50,766 nucleotides of DNA from Marinobacter persicus (GCF_002934325.1 NZ_PTIV01000027.1:1-50766); one strand, 5' to 3'. Counted from the first letter of the stretch, positions 24,145-35,755 are shown. Numbers and translations: made by a program. The notes: generated from the sequence alone by a model not told the origin.

Positions 24145-25176
24145 TCAAAGCCAGTCATTCACCATAACCCCGATCCCCACCCGCTCTATGCGGTGGTTGT
24201 AGTCAATCAGGCTCTCCCCGTAACCGTTGTAGTACTGCACAAAGCCCTTCACCGTATCCCCCAGTGGGAAGCTGTAGCCAAGCTCCACCGAGGTGCGATT
24301 GTCTTCCGAGCGCAGGTTATTCAATAACTTCAGTGACAGCGTCTGGTCCTCGGACAGCCTGTACACCGCGTGGTAACTGGCATAGCCCAGGTAGCTTTCA
24401 ATATCCGGATTGTCATCGTTCTCGGTGCTTTCCGGTAATCGGTACCAGGGTTTAATCATGAACAGCCAGCGGTCATAGCTGTATGCAATGCTGCCCTTGA
24501 TGCGGTTCCAGCTCCGGGACCAGGGCTCGGATTGGCCATTGGACTGGTGGTTGAAACCCAGCGTGACACCGCTGAGCGTGCCGGGGCCAACTTTCCATCC
24601 CAGCCGGTGTCGGAAAAATATTTCGGGTTCGTAGTTGGTTTCCCGGAAAGGAGCGGATTCATTCCGGTTGTAGACCTGCCAGAACGATTTCTGGGTGTAG
24701 CCGAACCAGAGTGTGGTGCGGTCATCGAGCAAACCGGTTAGCAGCGGAATCTTGAAGCTCAGCTGGTATTTGGCTTCCTCGTTCTCCAGGGCGTAGTCGT
24801 ACTCGATCGCGCCCAGTTGCGGGCTTTCGGGAGTGCGGTTGGGATCACGGACCCAGCTTACCGGCAGGATGTAGTTGGGCCGGTGGGTGACAAAGGCGTT
24901 GGTGAACGAAAAGATCGCGCGCTCTGCCGACAGGTTGTTCTCGATCAGTTGGTCCGTATTGACGGGCTCAGACTCCGAGGTCGGGGCGCGTTCGACCTTG
25001 GGTTCTGGCGGCGTGAGGGCGTCGTAGCAATCCAGGCGGCGGGTATCGTCCTTGATTAGCGCGCAGTTTGCCAGGGCTTCCCGGTTGGGCGTTTCGGCGC
25101 TGGCGATTGGCGTGACCATGGCCAGAAGGAGCCCGCTGACCAGGCAGAGGATAGGCGTTTGTCGGGTGAATGGCAC
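24145..25176 (-). CDS. pldA: Outer membrane phospholipase A
   Basis: The protein (about 343 residues) starts with a signal peptide (TPILCLVSGLLLAMVTPIASA) and an N-terminal region with a Cys pair (NCALIKD, RLDCYDAL), followed by the OMPLA barrel. Active-site text FNHQSNGQSEPWSRSWNR holds the His-Ser pair, preceded by WFGYTQKSFWQVYN and FRETNYEPE. The enzyme hydrolyses phospholipids that reach the outer leaflet of the outer membrane. I chose GTG at 25176 because AAGGAG lies 6 bases before it; an in-frame ATG at 25197 overlaps the upstream gene and has no such site. Confidence 0.92.
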   Translation of the reverse strand: MPFTRQTPILCLVSGLLLAMVTPIASAETPNREALANCALIKDDTRRLDCYDALTPPEPKVERAPTSESEPVNTDQLIENNLSAERAIFSFTNAFVTHRPNYILPVSWVRDPNRTPESPQLGAIEYDYALENEEAKYQLSFKIPLLTGLLDDRTTLWFGYTQKSFWQVYNRNESAPFRETNYEPEIFFRHRLGWKVGPGTLSGVTLGFNHQSNGQSEPWSRSWNRIKGSIAYSYDRWLFMIKPWYRLPESTENDDNPDIESYLGYASYHAVYRLSEDQTLSLKLLNNLRSEDNRTSVELGYSFPLGDTVKGFVQYYNGYGESLIDYNHRIERVGIGVMVNDWL

Positions 25177-25186
25177 AGGTATCTCC

Positions 25187-25492
25187 TTAACCGGCATCCA
25201 GGCTTAGCCAGGTGTTGATGATTCCGTAGGTCCACACCCCCAGCAGGGTAAGGGTGAGAAGGGCGAAAACAATGCGATGTCGGGTCTGGCGCTCTGGCGC
25301 GGCGGCGGCTACCCAGCGCAGGTACATCAAGCCGATAAAGCTGAGGAACACCCCGAGGCTGGCAATGGCGGGAACCAGGAGCCAGGCCGAGTTCAGGGGG
25401 TCACCCGCTTCCTGGCGGTTGCCAAACCAGGCCATTGAGCCAAGCAGCAGGGCCAGGCTCGAAAACTCGATGATCAACAAAGGCTTGCGCAT
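25187..25492 (-). CDS. Small hypothetical inner-membrane protein
   Basis: The 101-residue product has three hydrophobic segments (LLIIEFSSLALLLGSMAWF, LLVPAIASLGVFLSFIGLMY and IVFALLTLTLLGVWTYGII) joined by short charged loops, so it is a three-span inner-membrane protein of unknown role. Its stop lies 10 bases before the pldA GTG start, and the pldA ribosome binding site overlaps its end, so the two are cotranscribed. I recognise no family. Confidence 0.75.
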   Translation of the reverse strand: MRKPLLIIEFSSLALLLGSMAWFGNRQEAGDPLNSAWLLVPAIASLGVFLSFIGLMYLRWVAAAAPERQTRHRIVFALLTLTLLGVWTYGIINTWLSLDAG

Positions 25493-25612
25493 AAGGTTTT
25501 CTCACGGTGCGGCGTTAAAATGCCATGGTAACCGGAAAGGGCATTGGTACGCTCGCAAGCTACGAAACTGTCATTAATCTGGTTGAAATCAATTTCTCTT
25601 TTTGGGCTTTGG

Positions 25613-25641
25613 TTTTTTTGCGCGGTTTCAGCCGGTATAAT
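25613..25641 (+). promoter_or_regulatory. Promoter of the cytochrome c5 gene
   Basis: A perfect TATAAT occurs at 25636-25641, about 43 bases before the GTG start. The region 17 bp upstream is a T-run and gives only a poor -35, so an activator or an extended element (GG before the -10) may compensate. Confidence 0.5.
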
Positions 25642-25683
25642 GCGGCGTCCCAAAGATTATAACGCTCAGATGCGAGGTGCATT

Positions 25684-26106
25684 GTGAAGATGAAGAGAGT
25701 CCTGGCTGTTGTTCTGCTTGGTTTTGGCCTGGCTGCTGGCGGCACAGCGCTGGCAAGTGTTGAAGACGAAATCCGTAAGCGTATCGAGCCCGTAGGCGAA
25801 GTCTGCCTTGAGGGCGAAGATTGTGGCTCTGCCGCTCCGGCGCCTGCAGCAGCCAGCTCTGGCCCTCGTTCTGGCCAGGCGGTTTATGACGCTGCCTGTT
25901 CAGCTTGCCACGCAAGTGGCGTGGCTGGCGCTCCGGTTGTTGGCAACGCCGATGCCTGGGGGCCTCGTATCGACAAGGGCATGGACACGCTGAAGAACCA
26001 CGCACTGAATGGTTTTAACGCCATGCCGGCCCGTGGCGCCTGTTCCGACTGTTCCGATGAAGAAATCTTTAACGCCATCGAGTACATGGTTGAGCAAGCC
26101 CAGTAA
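25684..26106 (+). CDS. Cytochrome c5-type monoheme cytochrome
   Basis: The 140-residue protein has a signal peptide (VLAVVLLGFGLAAGGTALA), a spacer rich in alanine and proline, and a c-type heme site CSACH in YDAACSACHASGVAGAP. A likely axial Met is in FNAMPARGACSDCSDEE, where the two cysteines match the disulphide of cytochrome c5 proteins. It is a periplasmic electron carrier. GTG at 25684 is placed 6 bases after GAGG; ATG at 25690 is the alternative. A strong hairpin terminator follows. Confidence 0.92.
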   Translation: MKMKRVLAVVLLGFGLAAGGTALASVEDEIRKRIEPVGEVCLEGEDCGSAAPAPAAASSGPRSGQAVYDAACSACHASGVAGAPVVGNADAWGPRIDKGMDTLKNHALNGFNAMPARGACSDCSDEEIFNAIEYMVEQAQ

Positions 26107-26122
26107 GCTTCCCGCTCGTGGT

Positions 26123-26150
26123 AAAAGCCCCGCCTTTGAGCGGGGCTTTT
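26123..26150. terminator. Bidirectional intrinsic terminator between cytochrome c5 and rep
   Basis: AAAAGCCCCGC pairs with GCGGGGCTTTT around a 6-base loop, with T-runs on both strands. It serves the plus-strand cytochrome gene and the minus-strand rep gene. Confidence 0.92.
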
Positions 26151-26164
26151 TGTTTCAGGGCAAG

Positions 26165-28183
26165 CTAAACGCCCAGATCCCCCAGCAGGGCGCTGAGAGT
26201 GGCCTTTCCCTTCTTCTGGTTGGCCTCCTGGTCCAGGTCGCCCAGCCCTTCCCACTTCAGGTCTTCTTCCGGTAATTCATCCAGGAACCGGCTGGGGATG
26301 GTTTCCAGCTTTTCCCCATACTGTTTGCGCGAGGCGGCGTAGGTCAGCGACAGGGTCTCTTTCGCCCGGGTGATGCCTACGTACATTAGTCGCCGCTCTT
26401 CCTCGATGTTGCCCTCTTCGATGCTGCTGCGATGGGGCAGGATCTCTTCTTCCAGGCCCATGATGAACACGTGGGGGAATTCGAGGCCCTTGGAGGCGTG
26501 CAGGGTCAGTAGTTGGACCTTGTCGCTGTCGTCCTCTTCCTCCTTCTGCTCCATCATGTCCCGCAGGATCAGGCGAGTGATGGCGTCCTCAATGCCCATT
26601 TCATCCGCCGTGCCCTTGTCTTTGTCCAGCATGCGCTGGATGGACTCCACCAGGTACCAGATGTTTTCCATCCGCCGCTCGGCCTGTTTTGGCGTGCCGG
26701 AATGCTGATGCAGCCACTCCTCGTATTCGATGTCGGTAAACATCTGCTTGATCACGGGAATGGGGTCCTGGGAGAACAGCCGTTCGCAGGTGGCGTCCAC
26801 CCAGTGGGCGAAGCGGCGCAGCTTGTCCAGGCCCTTCTCGGTAACGTGGGTTTCCGCGCCCAGATCGCCCAGGGCTTTGAACAGGCTGACATCCCGGGAT
26901 CGGGCGTAGTGGCTCAGTTGCTCCAGGGTGCGCGGGCCTATTTCCCGGCGGGGTACGTTGACCACCCGCAGGAACGCGGCGTTGTCGTCCGGGTTCACCA
27001 TCAGGCGCAGGTATGACATGGCATCCTTGATCTCGTTCTTGGAGAAGAACGACTGGCCGCCGGAAATCCGGTAGGGAATCTGGTAGGCCTGCAGCTTCAT
27101 TTCCAGCAGGCGGGCCTGGTGGTTACCCCGGTAGAGCACGGCGAAGTCCCGGAAATCGAGGCCGTTCTTCAGTTTCTGGTCAATGATCTCGGTGGCAATC
27201 CGGTCAGCCTCGGCGTCCTCGTTGCGGCAGCGGATGATGCGGATTTCCTCGCCGATGGTGTGGTCGCTCCACAGTGCCTTTTCGAACACGTGGGGGTTGT
27301 TGGCAATCACCGTGTTGGCGCTGCGCAGGATGCGGCTGGTGGAACGGTAGTTCTGCTCCAGCTTGACGATCTTCAGGCTGGGGAAGTCTTCTTTCAGTTG
27401 GGCCAGGTTTTCCGGCCGGGCGCCGCGCCAGGCGTAGATAGACTGGTCGTCGTCGCCCACCACGGTGAACGCGGCCCGCTCGGCCACCAGCAGTTTCACC
27501 AGCTCGTATTGGCAGATGTTGGTGTCCTGGTACTCATCCACCAGCATGTAGCGAATCTTCCGGCGCCACTTGGCCAGGATGTCCGGGCAGTCCCGGAATA
27601 ATTGGACCGGCAGCAGGATCAGGTCGTCGAAATCCACCGCGTTGTAGGCTTTCAGGTATTCGCTGTAATGCTTGTAGATGATGGCGATGCGCTGTTCCCG
27701 CTCGTCCGCCGCCTTGCTGTAGGCTTCGGCGGGGCCGCGCATGGCGTTTTTCCAGGAAGAAATGGTCATCTGCACGTCATTCAGCTCGTCGCCGGCATCG
27801 GCACTGGCTTCCCGCAGCATCAGGTCCTGCAGCAGCGCCTTGGCGTCTTCAGCGTCGAAGATGGAAAAGCCGGGGTGGTAGCCCAGGTGCGCATGCTCCT
27901 CGCGGATCATGTTCAGGCCCAGGTTGTGAAAGGTGGAGACGATCAGTCCCCGGGTCTTGCCCTTATCGACGATCTTGCCCACCCGTTCCTTCATTTCCCG
28001 GGCGGCCTTGTTGGTAAAGGTGACGGCGGCAATGTGCCGGCCGGGTATGCCCTTCTGTTCGATCAGGTAGGCAATTTTCCGGGTAATCACACTGGTTTTG
28101 CCACTGCCGGCGCCGGCCAATACCAACAGGGGGCCATCGGCGTAACGAACCGCTTCGTGTTGTCTCGGGTTGAGCTTGTTCAC
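26165..28183 (-). CDS. rep: ATP-dependent DNA helicase Rep
   Basis: The 672-residue superfamily 1A helicase has LNPRQHEAV with Walker A AGAGSGKT (23-30), motif II VDEYQDTN, motif III GDDDQSIYAWRGA, motif IV EQNYRST, motif V LLTLHASKGLEFPHVF and motif VI RLMYVGITRAKE. Length and lack of a long C-terminal tail favour Rep over UvrD. Rep unwinds DNA 3' to 5' and clears protein blocks ahead of the replication fork. It starts with GTG at 28183; the divergent gene on the other side begins 143 bases away. Confidence 0.95.
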   Translation of the reverse strand: MNKLNPRQHEAVRYADGPLLVLAGAGSGKTSVITRKIAYLIEQKGIPGRHIAAVTFTNKAAREMKERVGKIVDKGKTRGLIVSTFHNLGLNMIREEHAHLGYHPGFSIFDAEDAKALLQDLMLREASADAGDELNDVQMTISSWKNAMRGPAEAYSKAADEREQRIAIIYKHYSEYLKAYNAVDFDDLILLPVQLFRDCPDILAKWRRKIRYMLVDEYQDTNICQYELVKLLVAERAAFTVVGDDDQSIYAWRGARPENLAQLKEDFPSLKIVKLEQNYRSTSRILRSANTVIANNPHVFEKALWSDHTIGEEIRIIRCRNEDAEADRIATEIIDQKLKNGLDFRDFAVLYRGNHQARLLEMKLQAYQIPYRISGGQSFFSKNEIKDAMSYLRLMVNPDDNAAFLRVVNVPRREIGPRTLEQLSHYARSRDVSLFKALGDLGAETHVTEKGLDKLRRFAHWVDATCERLFSQDPIPVIKQMFTDIEYEEWLHQHSGTPKQAERRMENIWYLVESIQRMLDKDKGTADEMGIEDAITRLILRDMMEQKEEEDDSDKVQLLTLHASKGLEFPHVFIMGLEEEILPHRSSIEEGNIEEERRLMYVGITRAKETLSLTYAASRKQYGEKLETIPSRFLDELPEEDLKWEGLGDLDQEANQKKGKATLSALLGDLGV

Positions 28184-28326
28184 ACTAATTTGACCAAACC
28201 GGGTATCGGGGAAGGAAAGTTTCGAACATCTATTCTACACCAGGGTGGTGTGCTGTACCTTGTTACGGTATCGACTATGCTTGATAACCAAATGCTGCCG
28301 TTGACCGATATCACGGATATTGTCTG

Positions 28327-30060
28327 ATGCCCCAGTCTCTGGACGCTGGAACTGACCAAGTGCGCCTTTTGGTGCTGACCCCTGAGTATGCCGATTTTCT
28401 CTGGCTGGTGGCCATGTTGTCGGACGATCCGGACATCAGCCCGGATGCGGTCTGGTGCCCAGACATTGTGGATTGCGATGACCTGGTGCGCAATGCCAGT
28501 TTCGATGTGGTGGTCTGGGATTGCGCCTTCCAGGACAGCTCGGAAGGCGCCTTCCTGCGATACCTGAGTGCGGTCAGCGACGACAGGCCGATTCTTGCGC
28601 TAGGCTCTGACAGCTGTGGGGACAAGGCCAGTACGATCATAGGCTACGGTGCCGCCGATTACCTAAGCCGGCAAACCCTGGACCGCTGGAGTTTCTGCCG
28701 GGCCATCAAGCACCTGTGGTACCGGGAGCAGTTGGCCGACTCTGCCCATAGCCAGTTGGGCCGGGAAGTGGCCAGTGGCTTTATCAACCGGGACCTGTTC
28801 TTTGACCGTCTGCGCCAGGCGATCCTCCGGGCCGAGCGCGCGGAAACCCGCCTGGCCGTGTTGCACCTCAATATTGACGATTTCCGTAGCATCAACGAAT
28901 CCTTTGGTTACCAGCAGGGCGACCAGCTGATGCTGGCTCTGGCCGATCGTCTGCGCGAACGACTCCGCCGGGCCGACTCGTTGATGCGCATTGCCGGTGA
29001 CGAGCTGGCCATCATCATTGAAAAGCTCGAAGACTCGCTGGATATCACCCGCATTCTTCGCAAATTGGTGGCGGCCCTCGACGAGCCCTTTACCCTGGGC
29101 GGTCAGAAAGTGCTGGTCAGCATCAGTATTGGGGTGGCGACCTACCCCGAGGCGGGGGAAAACACGGAGAACATTCTGCGCCGGGCCAATAGGGCCATGT
29201 TTGCGGCCAAGCAGGACCCGGGCACCAGCTACCGTTTCTATGATCGTCAGTTGCACGTGACTGCCGGCCACCAGTTGCGTGTGGAAGCGGATTTGCGCAA
29301 TGCCCTGCGAGGTGGCGAGCTGGAACTGTACTACCAGCCCAGGATTGACCTGGCCACCGAAGAGGTGCGGGGCGTGGAATGCCTGCTGCGTTGGAATCAC
29401 CCCGAGCGGGGCCTGGTGATGCCGGACAGTTTCATCCCGGCCGCCGAGCGCAGCGGCCTGATTGTGCCCATTGGCTACTGGGTCATCGAGGAAGCCTGTA
29501 AACGTTTGCAGGAATGCCAGGAGCTGGGCCTGCCGGCGTTGGTCTTTGCCGTGAACCTGTCCTTCCGACAGTTCCACGACCGCAAGATGACCGAAACCAT
29601 CTTCCGCATCATCTTCAACAGCAACATCGACACCAGTCTGCTCGAGCTGGAGCTGACCGAAAGCGCCATGATGCATGACCCGGACTACGCCCAGCGTTGC
29701 CTGCGGGAATTGAATCAGTTGGGCGTCAGCTTTGCCCTGGACGATTTCGGTACCGGCTTTTCATCCCTCAGCAACCTGCAACACCTGCCCATTTCCCTGG
29801 TCAAAATCGACAAATCCTTTGTCCAGGACCTGGGTGAATCGGCCGATGCCGAGCACATCATTCGGGCCATCATCAGCCTGGCCCACAGCCTGCGCATCAG
29901 CGTGGTGGCCGAAGGGGTGGAAACCGAAGGCCAGCTGGAATTCCTGCGCCATCAGCATTGCGATGAAATCCAGGGTTACTATTACGCCCGCCCCATGCCC
30001 TGGCAGGATCTGGTGCAATTCATCGACCGCCAGAATCAGTTCGCTTGCTTGCAGAACTGA
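28327..30060 (+). CDS. GGDEF-EAL protein with degenerate motifs and receiver-like N-terminus
   Basis: The 577-residue protein has an N-terminal region of about 130 residues patterned like a response-regulator receiver (VRLLVLTPEYADFLWLV ... FDVVVWDCAFQDSS), a GGDEF domain around 155-310, and an EAL domain around 325-570. The GGDEF signature reads AGDEL (223-227). The EAL signature is ECL (351-353), but the other phosphodiesterase residues are intact: FAVNLSFRQF, LELTESAMM, LDDFGTGFSS, VKIDKSFV and VVAEGVET. I infer a c-di-GMP phosphodiesterase whose cyclase domain is probably inactive and may be a GTP sensor. It is monocistronic, with tex following 53 bases on. Confidence 0.9.
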   Translation: MPQSLDAGTDQVRLLVLTPEYADFLWLVAMLSDDPDISPDAVWCPDIVDCDDLVRNASFDVVVWDCAFQDSSEGAFLRYLSAVSDDRPILALGSDSCGDKASTIIGYGAADYLSRQTLDRWSFCRAIKHLWYREQLADSAHSQLGREVASGFINRDLFFDRLRQAILRAERAETRLAVLHLNIDDFRSINESFGYQQGDQLMLALADRLRERLRRADSLMRIAGDELAIIIEKLEDSLDITRILRKLVAALDEPFTLGGQKVLVSISIGVATYPEAGENTENILRRANRAMFAAKQDPGTSYRFYDRQLHVTAGHQLRVEADLRNALRGGELELYYQPRIDLATEEVRGVECLLRWNHPERGLVMPDSFIPAAERSGLIVPIGYWVIEEACKRLQECQELGLPALVFAVNLSFRQFHDRKMTETIFRIIFNSNIDTSLLELELTESAMMHDPDYAQRCLRELNQLGVSFALDDFGTGFSSLSNLQHLPISLVKIDKSFVQDLGESADAEHIIRAIISLAHSLRISVVAEGVETEGQLEFLRHQHCDEIQGYYYARPMPWQDLVQFIDRQNQFACLQN

Positions 30061-30113
30061 GGCGCTGTACCTTTCTCCGTTAATCTGAATCCAGAGTGAC
30101 TGACTGAGGTTGC

Positions 30114-32447
<2,334 letters not shown>

Positions 32448-32515
32448 CCTGATTCCAGATTCAACCCGTGCCTGCCGTGAGTGATTCCCGGCAGGCACGC
32501 CGACAGGAGTTCAAC

Positions 32516-34072
32516 ATGGCACAATCCCGCCACGCTCTGTTTCAGCAGTTGGCCGCAACTGACTGGGACGGTTTTCTCAAAGGGGTTGAAAAAGAAGGCC
32601 TGCGGGTAGATGGCAAGGGCTTTATTGCCCAGACCGCCCATCCCAGGGCATTGGGCTCAACGCTGACCCACCCGCGTATTACCACCGACTATTCAGAAGC
32701 CCTGCTGGAGCTGATCACACCGGTGTGCACCAGCACCGATGCCATGCTCGAGTCCCTGCGTGATATTCACCGCTTTGTGCAGCAGAACCTGAACAACGAG
32801 GTGCTGTGGGCCGCCAGCATGCCCAGCGAAATCGATGGCGATGAAAGCATCCGCATTGCCGAATACGGTAGCTCCAACAGCGGCATGCTTAAGCATGTGT
32901 ATCGCCAGGGTCTGGCGGTGCGTTATGGCCGGATCATGCAGAGCATCGCCGGTGCCCATTACAACCTGTCGCTGCCGGACAGTTTCTGGCAGAAGTGGCA
33001 GGAACTGACGGGCAGCACCGACACGCTGAAGGATTTCAAATCCGACCAGTATTTCTGGCTGATTCGCAATTTCCGCCGCCGCAGCTGGCTGCTGATGCTG
33101 CTGTTTGGTGCCTCTCCGGCACTGGACAGCAGCTTTGTGGCAGGCGTAAAGCACAATCTGTCCCGTTTCGATGAGCGCACCTGGTACGGCGAACATGCCA
33201 CCTCCCTGCGTATGGGAGACCTGGGCTACCACAACAACGCCCAGGCTTCGCTGGATATCTGTTTCAACGAACTGGAATCCTACAGCCGCACCCTGGAGCG
33301 GGCGATCCATACCAACTGGCCCGCTTACGAGGCTATCGGCACCCGCCGGGGCGATCAGTTCATCCAATTGAACACCAATGTGCTACAGATCGAGAACGAG
33401 TACTACAGCGCGGTGCGTCCCAAGCGCACCACCGAATCCGGCGAGAAGCCGATTCAGGCCCTGGATGAGCGTGGCGTGGAGTATGTCGAAGTCCGCTGCC
33501 TGGATCTGGACCCCTTCTCACCGGTGGGCGTGAATCGAGAGCAGATCGATTTCCTGGATCTGTTCCTGCTGGATTGCCTGTTGTCCGATTCACCCCGCAT
33601 CAGTGATGACGAGTGTGAACGGTTGGATGACAACTACAACGATGTGAATGCCACCGGGCGCTGGCGGGAGTTGACCCTGTGCCGGGCCGGGGAGCGGGTG
33701 CCCGTCGGGCAGGCGGCTCACGAGCTGTTCGATCAACTGCAGCCGCTGGCGGAGTTGCTGGACGGCTGGGCAGGCAACGATACCTATCGTTCGGCGCTTG
33801 CGGCCCAGCGGGACAAGCTGCAGGGGGCGGACTGGTCGGTGCCGTCAGCGACAGTGTTGGAGGCGATGAGTGCGTCCGGACTGGGCCACCGGGACTGGGT
33901 GCAGTCAGTGTCTGAGCAGCACCAGCAAACGCTGATCAATGAGCCATTGTCCGCACAAAAACTGGCGGATTATGAGGCCATGGCCCGTGAATCCCTGGCC
34001 CAGCAGGAGGCGATGGAAGCGGCGGATACTCAGTCCTTCGACGAATTCCTGGACGCCTACCTGAAGGCCTGA
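32516..34072 (+). CDS. gshA: Glutamate-cysteine ligase
   Basis: The 518-residue enzyme of the proteobacterial GshA class catalyses the first step of glutathione synthesis. Visible family text includes KGVEKEGLRVDGKGFIAQT, TTDYSEALLELITP, SIRIAEYGSSNSGMLKHVYR and EYVEVRCLDLDPFSPVGV. ATG at 32516 follows AGGAG by 6 bases and is preferred to an upstream in-frame ATG at 32468. A UUCG-loop hairpin follows the stop. Confidence 0.96.
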   Translation: MAQSRHALFQQLAATDWDGFLKGVEKEGLRVDGKGFIAQTAHPRALGSTLTHPRITTDYSEALLELITPVCTSTDAMLESLRDIHRFVQQNLNNEVLWAASMPSEIDGDESIRIAEYGSSNSGMLKHVYRQGLAVRYGRIMQSIAGAHYNLSLPDSFWQKWQELTGSTDTLKDFKSDQYFWLIRNFRRRSWLLMLLFGASPALDSSFVAGVKHNLSRFDERTWYGEHATSLRMGDLGYHNNAQASLDICFNELESYSRTLERAIHTNWPAYEAIGTRRGDQFIQLNTNVLQIENEYYSAVRPKRTTESGEKPIQALDERGVEYVEVRCLDLDPFSPVGVNREQIDFLDLFLLDCLLSDSPRISDDECERLDDNYNDVNATGRWRELTLCRAGERVPVGQAAHELFDQLQPLAELLDGWAGNDTYRSALAAQRDKLQGADWSVPSATVLEAMSASGLGHRDWVQSVSEQHQQTLINEPLSAQKLADYEAMARESLAQQEAMEAADTQSFDEFLDAYLKA

Positions 34073-34074
34073 TT

Positions 34075-34094
34075 GGCAAGCCTTCGGGCTTGCC
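34075..34094. terminator. UUCG-loop hairpin between gshA and a FliL-like gene
   Basis: GGCAAGCC and GGCTTGCC pair around a TTCG tetraloop, immediately after the gshA stop and 10 bases before the end of the convergent gene. The T-tract is short on the plus side. Confidence 0.75.
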
Positions 34095-34104
34095 TCGCTT
34101 TCGA

Positions 34105-34572
34105 TCAGCGCTGAACCACAAATTCCGTGAAGAAGACGCCTGCGACTTCTTCACCGGTCTGCTGTTCCTCAAGCACCTGATTGATGCGGCGGGTTGCCTC
34201 CTCCACCAGGGCCTGTCGACCTTCCGGCGAGCTGACATAGGCCGGATCCGTCTGCTCACCAAACAGCATCACCAGTTCATGGCGCAGTCGGGGCATGTGA
34301 GCTTCCACCGCAGGGCGGGTGGTCGCTTTTGAGGCGCGAATGGTTACTGCGGCTTTGAGGTAGCTGATCTTGTTTCCTGGCTGGCCGATGTGTGTGACGA
34401 ACGCCGGTTCCATGGCGATGTAGTCAGTGACGCGCTCTTCGGTTTCCTCTTCGCTGTCGGCCGCATCCTCTTCGTCCTGGGCGCTTGCGGGCCACGCAAG
34501 CACCGAGCACAAAAGGAAAATCAGGGTCAGAAGGCCGGGTCTGTGAATGGTCATAGGATTGCGGTTCTTCAT
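34105..34572 (-). CDS. FliL-like protein outside a flagellar operon
   Basis: The 155-residue product has an N-terminal hydrophobic segment (GLLTLIFLLCSVLAWPASA) that may be a signal peptide or anchor, an acidic linker, then a FliL-type domain: TDYIAMEPAFVTHIGQPG, SYLKAAVTIRASKATTRPAV, MPRLRHELVMLFGEQTD, and a final GVFFTEFVVQR. FliL binds the flagellar stator region, but no flagellar genes are near, so this is a divergent paralogue with an uncertain role. The start is ATG 34572, with ATG 34554 as an alternative; neither has a clear ribosome binding site. Confidence 0.75.
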   Translation of the reverse strand: MKNRNPMTIHRPGLLTLIFLLCSVLAWPASAQDEEDAADSEEETEERVTDYIAMEPAFVTHIGQPGNKISYLKAAVTIRASKATTRPAVEAHMPRLRHELVMLFGEQTDPAYVSSPEGRQALVEEATRRINQVLEEQQTGEEVAGVFFTEFVVQR

Positions 34573-34629
34573 AGGTTAGGATTGGTTCTTTAATTTGTGT
34601 AGCTTACATGATGATTCCGGGGTGGCGTT

Positions 34630-35136
34630 TTGACAAGCAGATGGATATTCGGGCTCGTTTTTCTGGTTTGCACAGCGTTGCTTGCCACGGCCTTTTACAT
34701 GGAACACGTCATGGGGCTGGAGCCCTGTCCATTGTGTTGGCTTCAGCGTTTTGGATTCATGGGTGCCGCCCTGGTCAGTCTCGTTGCCTTTCTTCACGGG
34801 CCTAAGGACGTCGGTAACCGGGTGTATGGGTTCTTTCTGATTGTTGCCGCCGGCGCGGGCCTGGGTGTCGCGGGGCGTCAGCTCTGGCTGCAAAGCCTGC
34901 CGGCCGATCAGGCCCCGGCCTGCGGGCCCTCCGTGGACTACATGCTGGATGTATTGCCCTGGTTCGAGGTGCTGACCACGGCCCTGAAAGGCACGGGCGA
35001 CTGTGCAGAGGTGGTCTGGCGGTTCCTGGGGCTTTCGATACCCGGCTGGACGGCGATTTTCTTTGTTCTGCTGATCGTCGTTGGTCTGGTCACCATGTTC
35101 CGTCGTTACCGGCCGAGGAGCTGGTTGCTGCGCTGA
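34630..35136 (+). CDS. dsbB: Disulphide bond formation protein B
   Basis: The 168-residue protein has four predicted membrane spans and both redox pairs of DsbB: Cys33-Pro-Leu-Cys36 in LEPCPLCWLQRFGF and Cys98 with Cys125 in APACGPSVDYM and GTGDCAEVVWRFLG. It reoxidises periplasmic DsbA and passes electrons to quinones. The start is TTG at 34630 because no ATG precedes the first membrane span in frame; a GGGGTGG ribosome-binding-like tract lies upstream. Confidence 0.94.
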   Translation: MTSRWIFGLVFLVCTALLATAFYMEHVMGLEPCPLCWLQRFGFMGAALVSLVAFLHGPKDVGNRVYGFFLIVAAGAGLGVAGRQLWLQSLPADQAPACGPSVDYMLDVLPWFEVLTTALKGTGDCAEVVWRFLGLSIPGWTAIFFVLLIVVGLVTMFRRYRPRSWLLR

Positions 35137-35248
35137 AACAGTTGCGGCTTTGGGCAGGCATGGGGTAAGTTGATGCTTGCTAATAACAACCATATCGCAG
35201 TCGAGGGACCGGGTCGCGGTGGTCCGAGATTGAAAGGAGACGGGTGTC

Positions 35249-35728
35249 ATGTTGGAGAATTGCAGGAATGCCAAGGAGCGTTGGGGCGGAGTCAGTGACC
35301 TGATTGATCGCTGGCTCAAGGAACGCCAGGAGTTGCTGGTTCACTATTGCGGCCTGTCCGGAGAAGCCGACCGGGAAGACCTGGAGGCGTTGCAGCCAAA
35401 GTTTGTACGTCTTTGCGAGGTGTTGGTGGATTATGTCTCAGTCGGCCACTTTGAGATCTATGAGCAGCTGATCCAGGAAGCACGGGAATTTGACGACGGC
35501 GGGGTGGAGCTGGCGTCCCGGGTGTATCCGGAAATCGAGAAGACCACCGAAGTGGCGTTGAACTTTAACGATCAGATTGATGACCAGCCACTGACCTCTG
35601 CGCTCGTGGAAGAGCGGTTCCGGGCGTTATCGAAATTGGGTGAGGTGTTGGAGAACCGGTTTGAATTGGAAGATGTGTTGATTGATCAGTTACACAACGC
35701 CCATGCGAGCAAAGTTGAGTCCGCCTGA
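35249..35728 (+). CDS. rsd: Rsd/AlgQ family anti-sigma70 regulator
   Basis: The 159-residue helical protein matches the Rsd/AlgQ family: NAKERWGGVSDLIDRWLKER, LVHYCGLSG, FCEVLVDYVSVGHFEIYEQL-type text (here LCEVLVDYVSVGHFEIYEQL) and HNA near the end. It binds region 4 of sigma70 and shifts transcription towards alternative sigma factors. AAAGGAGA lies just upstream of ATG 35249. It is monocistronic with a strong terminator following. Confidence 0.92.
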   Translation: MLENCRNAKERWGGVSDLIDRWLKERQELLVHYCGLSGEADREDLEALQPKFVRLCEVLVDYVSVGHFEIYEQLIQEAREFDDGGVELASRVYPEIEKTTEVALNFNDQIDDQPLTSALVEERFRALSKLGEVLENRFELEDVLIDQLHNAHASKVESA

Positions 35729-35755
35729 AACCCCTAGCTGATAGCTTGCAGACAT

